The notes under the pieces: generated by a model
The model's database searches: none
What the model saw: only the letters and a program-made list of their open reading frames with translations
What the model was told of the DNA's origin: nothing
Position numbers and translations under genes: made by a program
Assembly: GCA_001468855.1 (NCBI GenBank)
Contig: LDIV01000001.1
Span: forward strand, 677,961 to 687,553
Source of the DNA: a candidate division TM6 bacterium UASB124
GTDB lineage: Bacteria; Dependentiae; Babeliae; Babeliales; RVW-14
Length of the DNA: 9,593 bases
Direction of reading: 5' to 3'
Part shown: positions 7,039 through 9,593 of the stretch, in pieces
How the letters are laid out: each line of letters starts with the position of its first letter
Position numbering within the stretch: position 1 is the first letter of the stretch

Positions 7039-8550
7039 TTACATCTTATTGATAGTAAATTGGGTATCGTCGTAGTGTTCGTTGCATTCGATAATGGCCT
7101 TGCACCCAAGGAGCTTTTCTAATTGTAAGATAGCTTGGTATTCCTGATGGATAAGATAGTCGAAGACCTTTTTGGAGACTGCTAACACTATCGATCCGGT
7201 GATGTTCTTGCTTTGAACATCCGATTTAAAATTGCGCAGAATTTGATAACTAATACTTGGAATCGACTTAACAAAACCGCAACCATTGCAGTTTGGGCAA
7301 AGGTTGGTGAGTTGTTGAAGTAACGTTTTTCCCGATCGTTTGCGGGTCATTTGTACTAAGCCGAATTCAGAAATTTTAAGCGTAACCGATTGATATTTGT
7401 CTTTTTCTTTAAGTGTTTTTTCTAAAAATCGTGAAAGTTTTTGGCGATTAGAGGGATTGGCCAAGTCTATAAAGTCTATAACGATGAGGCCACCAATATT
7501 GCGGAGACGAAGTTGAGTTACAATTTCATCGGCAGCTTCAAGATTGGTTTTTAGGATAGTATCTTCATGCGATCCTGTTCCCGTGAATTTCCCTGTATTG
7601 ACGTCAATGACGGTCATTGCCTCTGTCATTTCAATAATAATGGATCCTCCAGATTTGAGATGAACCTTTTTTTGGAGCGCTTTATCTATTTGATCGTCGA
7701 TGTTGTAGCGATCAAACAATGGCGGTGGGCCGCTGTAGAAACGTAACTTATTTAAGTGTTCAGGTGTTATATGTTTTACAAATTTATGTGCGGCTTGGAG
7801 TTCTTCTTGATCATCGCTAATGACGGCGTCAACGTCTTCATCAAGGTGGTCACGGATAGCGCGTAGCGCAACCGATAGATCTGCATGTATCTTTTCGCCA
7901 GGTTTTGCTTTGTTATATTTTTTCTGGATTGAGGTCCAGGTTGAAATTAAAAAAGAAAGATCTTTTTGAATATCTTTGGCTTTTCTATCTTCTGCCGTTG
8001 TGCGAATAATGGCGCCCATACCGGCCGGTAGATTTTTTTGTAACAGATCACGTAGCCGTGCACGTTCTTCCCGAGATTCAATTTTTTTTGAGACGCCCAA
8101 ATGGGGAATATTAGGCATAAGGACTAAGAATTTACCAGGCAAGGTAAAACAGGTAGAAAGTTTTGGCCCCTTTTCGTGGATGGGCTCTTTAATGACCTGA
8201 ACCAAGATATCTTCGCCTTCGGTAAAAATTTTACCGATGTTTAATGAACTTTTAATTTCTCGTTCGGTAAATTCTTCACGAATGTCATCGACTTGGAGCG
8301 TCTCAGAAATTTTTTCGGTGGCCAATGCCCGGTCAACTTCTGAAATATGTAAAAAACCGGCTTTTTGTTGTCCTATGTCAACAAATGCTGTTTGAATACC
8401 GGGTAACACCTTTGATACACGGCCTTTAAAAAAACAGCGATCAAGATCTATTTTGTTGTGTGTATCAAAATAAATATCCTGAAGCCTATCGTTGTTTAGA
8501 ACAGCGACGCGTGTTTGCCACGTATCTTTATTAATTAAAATTCTTTTCAC
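7039..8550 (-). CDS. rng: ribonuclease G (RNase E/G family)
   Basis: 503 residues, near the 489 of Escherichia coli RNase G and lacking the long C-terminal scaffold of RNase E. The S1-like RNA-binding region is around 37-125 (FFKGRVSKVLPGIQTAFVDIG, interrupted as in relatives). A 5'-sensor/RNase H-like region runs through GVSKKIESREERARL. The metal-binding catalytic Asp residues are in VIDVNTG (Asp316, with Asn318) and LIVIDFID (Asp359). EFGLVQMTRKRSGKTL (395-410) precedes the zinc-link CPNC (Cys418, Cys421); an extra Cys424 follows. The C-terminal extension ending QFTINKM resembles the E. coli RNase G end. Role: single-strand endonuclease in rRNA maturation and mRNA decay, cytoplasmic. The start is GTG, supported by AAGAGG eight bases upstream; an ATG is absent at that point. 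It is followed by gatB, probably co-transcribed. Confidence 0.93.
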   Translation of the reverse strand: MKRILINKDTWQTRVAVLNNDRLQDIYFDTHNKIDLDRCFFKGRVSKVLPGIQTAFVDIGQQKAGFLHISEVDRALATEKISETLQVDDIREEFTEREIKSSLNIGKIFTEGEDILVQVIKEPIHEKGPKLSTCFTLPGKFLVLMPNIPHLGVSKKIESREERARLRDLLQKNLPAGMGAIIRTTAEDRKAKDIQKDLSFLISTWTSIQKKYNKAKPGEKIHADLSVALRAIRDHLDEDVDAVISDDQEELQAAHKFVKHITPEHLNKLRFYSGPPPLFDRYNIDDQIDKALQKKVHLKSGGSIIIEMTEAMTVIDVNTGKFTGTGSHEDTILKTNLEAADEIVTQLRLRNIGGLIVIDFIDLANPSNRQKLSRFLEKTLKEKDKYQSVTLKISEFGLVQMTRKRSGKTLLQQLTNLCPNCNGCGFVKSIPSISYQILRNFKSDVQSKNITGSIVLAVSKKVFDYLIHQEYQAILQLEKLLGCKAIIECNEHYDDTQFTINKM

Positions 8551-8558
8551 AATCTATG

Positions 8559-8564
8559 CCTCTT
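8559..8564 (-). promoter_or_regulatory. Shine-Dalgarno site that fixes the GTG start of rng
   Basis: AAGAGG on the minus strand, eight bases before GTG at 8550. The next residues (MKRILIN) match the normal beginning of the family, so the GTG start is well supported. Confidence 0.6.
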
Positions 8565-8692
8565 ACGATAACAAGGTCTAGTGTTTTTAATGTGGATTTT
8601 TAAAAAAAATTCAGTAAGATGTAAGTGAGCATGAATTTAGTATAATAAAACTTTATTGGGATGGGTAGGAATTTTAGGAAAATTGTGATAAG

Positions 8693-8721
8693 TTGTGGGT
8701 CTAAAACGATGTTTGTACAAA
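8693..8721 (+). promoter_or_regulatory. candidate promoter of the Pal-like lipoprotein gene
   Basis: TTGTGG (8693-8698), a 17-base spacer, then TACAAA (8716-8721): each is about four of six to consensus. A perfect TATAAT lies upstream at 8641-8646, without a recognisable -35 at 16-18 bases, and is an alternative -10. Which one is used cannot be decided by eye. No clear promoter for rng was found on the other strand of this 211-bp divergent region. Confidence 0.3.
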
Positions 8722-8748
8722 ATGGTCAGTGTCCGTTCGAATGAAGCG

Positions 8749-8754
8749 AGGAGA
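8749..8754 (+). promoter_or_regulatory. Shine-Dalgarno site that fixes the lipoprotein start
   Basis: AGGAGA, seven bases before ATG 8762. It rules for this ATG over the in-frame upstream GTG 8729 and ATG 8741, which would place charged residues before the signal peptide. Confidence 0.85.
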
Positions 8755-8761
8755 ATATCAT

Positions 8762-9436
8762 ATGGACAGTTTGAATAAGTTGGGCTTGGTATGTGTGGTT
8801 TTAGCTCTTTTTGTTGGTGGATGTGGAAAAAAGAAAGAAACCAAAGATAATAAAAAAGTAGCCAGTGCTCAAATTCCTGTTTTAAAGGAAGAAACTGAAA
8901 ATCTATTAGAAGATAGCGATATTTCAGATTTCGCCTTTGTTGATAACGACGTAGCAAAACAAGAAAAACAGGCAAAAGCTGATGAACCTAAAAAGGAAGA
9001 CCTGGCCTTAGTTGCTGAAAACGATGACATCTCAGTTGATGACGATGCAATCGTTACAGATGAAGATGATAATGGTTCTTCATATGCATTCAAAACAGTT
9101 CATTTTGATTTCAACAAGAACTGTATCCGTGTAGATCAAAAATCAATCGTCAATGAAGACGTAGAAATTGCAAGCAATGCCGTTGAAAAAGGTAAAAAAG
9201 TTGTTATAGAAGGTCACTGCGATCAAATTGGGTCAGCAAGTTATAACTTAGCATTGTCCCAACGTCGTGCGGAGGCAATCAAAGAAGCTATGGTTAACAA
9301 AGGAATTGATGAGAATGAAATCAAGACCGTTGGCTATGGTTATGAGCGTCCGGTAGTTTGGTCAGATGCAAAAGATCGTTCATCATTGATCAAAGAATTA
9401 GCACAAAATAGACGTGCAGAGATTATTGTTAACTAA
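8762..9436 (+). CDS. Pal-like OmpA-domain lipoprotein
   Basis: 224 residues from ATG 8762. The start gives a short lipoprotein signal peptide with a hydrophobic core at 7-18 and the lipobox VGGC, lipidated at Cys21. A long acidic, low-complexity linker follows (about 22-106, rich in Asp, Glu and Lys). The OmpA/Pal peptidoglycan-binding domain covers about 107-224: VHFDFNKN (113-120), IEGHCDQIGSASYN (149-162) with the ligand-binding Asp154, LSQRRAEAIKEAM (165-177), VGYGYERP (190-197) and NRRAEIIV (216-223) with the conserved Arg. It should tether the outer membrane to peptidoglycan. Compared with classical Pal it has extra residues (WSDAKDRSSLIKE) before NRRA and a longer linker. The usual tol-pal neighbours (tolB, ybgF) are absent, so I avoid the symbol pal. 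It is a single-gene unit ending in a strong terminator. Confidence 0.9.
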   Translation: MDSLNKLGLVCVVLALFVGGCGKKKETKDNKKVASAQIPVLKEETENLLEDSDISDFAFVDNDVAKQEKQAKADEPKKEDLALVAENDDISVDDDAIVTDEDDNGSSYAFKTVHFDFNKNCIRVDQKSIVNEDVEIASNAVEKGKKVVIEGHCDQIGSASYNLALSQRRAEAIKEAMVNKGIDENEIKTVGYGYERPVVWSDAKDRSSLIKELAQNRRAEIIVN

Positions 9437-9464
9437 AAGATCTTCATCTTTTCTCCTAAAAGTC

Positions 9465-9498
9465 GGGCCAAGTTTTATGATTTGGCCCTTATTTTTTT
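9465..9498 (+). terminator. rho-independent terminator of the lipoprotein gene
   Basis: GGGCCAA (9465-9471) pairs perfectly with TTGGCCC (9482-9488) around a 10-base loop. The T-rich run TTATTTTTTT (9489-9498) follows directly. It lies 28 bases after the stop codon. An A-run just before the stem (9458-9461) could make it partly active on the other strand, against transcription coming in from the right-hand element. Confidence 0.9.
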
Positions 9499-9544
9499 AC
9501 GAAGGGCAAGATTCGTTTTTATGCTTATAAATTCTTTATTAAAT

Positions 9545-9593
9545 CAGGACTTACGCAACATAACCAAAATTATCCTCTGATGCTGGCTTTAAA
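9545..9593 (-). mobile_element. 3' end of the same repeated element (right copy, inverted)
   Basis: This is the reverse complement of 59-107 with three differences. The boundary is CAGGAC at 9545; bases outside it (AAAT on the right copy, GAAA on the left) are unrelated. The element body lies beyond the window. The two copies face each other across about 9.4 kb. Confidence 0.6.
9551..9592 (-). CDS. C-terminal 13 residues of the repeated protein (right copy, truncated by the window)
   Basis: The minus-strand frame encodes LKPASEDNFGYVA and a TAA stop (9553-9551), identical in protein to the left copy although three codons differ in the third base. The base at 9593 also fits the preceding Phe codon of the left copy. 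Too short to identify a family; read together with the left copy as a probable transposase end. Confidence 0.5.
   Translation of the reverse strand, partial: LKPASEDNFGYVA

Noticed and set aside
7022..7062. Direct repeat GATAGTAAAT at the end of rng and just after it
   Set aside because: Only two copies of an AT-rich decamer, one within coding sequence; consistent with chance.
8729..8761. Longer start (GTG 8729) for the lipoprotein
   Set aside because: AGGAGA lies inside this extension and fits ATG 8762, which also gives a normal lipoprotein signal peptide.
8637..8975. Minus-strand 112-codon frame overlapping the lipoprotein start
   Set aside because: It covers the control region and signal peptide of a well-supported gene, has no Shine-Dalgarno site and its protein is featureless.
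59..9593. Composite transposon or genomic island between the two element ends
   Set aside because: The cargo is mostly housekeeping (gatB, rng, Pal-like, CorC-like), with no integrase or passenger genes, and the copies differ from each other.
1..9593. CRISPR arrays, tRNA or rRNA genes, riboswitches
   Set aside because: No regularly spaced repeats, no cloverleaf with conserved T-loop, and no long structured leader were seen in the two intergenic regions or elsewhere.

Overview
The window reads as a low-GC bacterial genome segment with a Gram-negative-type envelope. It encodes a Pal-like OmpA lipoprotein and an exported clostripain-family protease, next to ordinary housekeeping genes (gatB, an RNase G). 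Genes are tightly packed, the standard genetic code is used, and all seven complete genes look intact. This combination fits a host-associated lineage such as Candidatus Dependentiae (TM6/Babeliae), but that placement is an impression from gene style. Nothing in the window proves it.

Layout from left to right. (1) Positions 1-107 are the 3' end of a repeated element carrying the last 32 codons of a plus-strand gene. (2) A minus-strand exported C11 (clostripain-like) cysteine peptidase lies at 122-1456. (3) A 261-bp divergent intergenic region follows, with a perfect 16-bp palindrome and a candidate promoter. (4) A plus-strand four-gene block spans 1718-5491: an unrecognised coiled-coil protein with an Asp/Cys-rich tail, a 4Fe-4S ferredoxin, a FadD-like acyl-CoA ligase overlapping the ferredoxin by 8 nt, and a CNNM/CBS/CorC membrane protein. 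(5) The minus-strand pair rng and gatB spans 8550-5488; gatB ends convergently on the CorC-like gene, the two stop codons sharing a TTAA. (6) A 211-bp divergent region leads to the plus-strand Pal-like lipoprotein (8762-9436), which has a strong intrinsic terminator. (7) Positions 9545-9593 are a second, inverted copy of the same 3' element end seen at the left edge.

The two element ends point inward and differ at 3 of 49 positions, all silent third-codon positions in the shared reading frame. They are therefore two diverged copies of a real coding mobile or repeat element, most likely an insertion sequence. Since the enclosed genes are largely housekeeping, I do not read this as a composite transposon; repeat-bounded assembly ends are equally possible.

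No defence system, CRISPR array, tRNA or rRNA was seen. The most original content is the Asp/Cys-tailed protein coupled to a ferredoxin and an acyl-CoA ligase. A second point of interest is that first genes of transcription units have clear Shine-Dalgarno sites while downstream genes have none that I can see.
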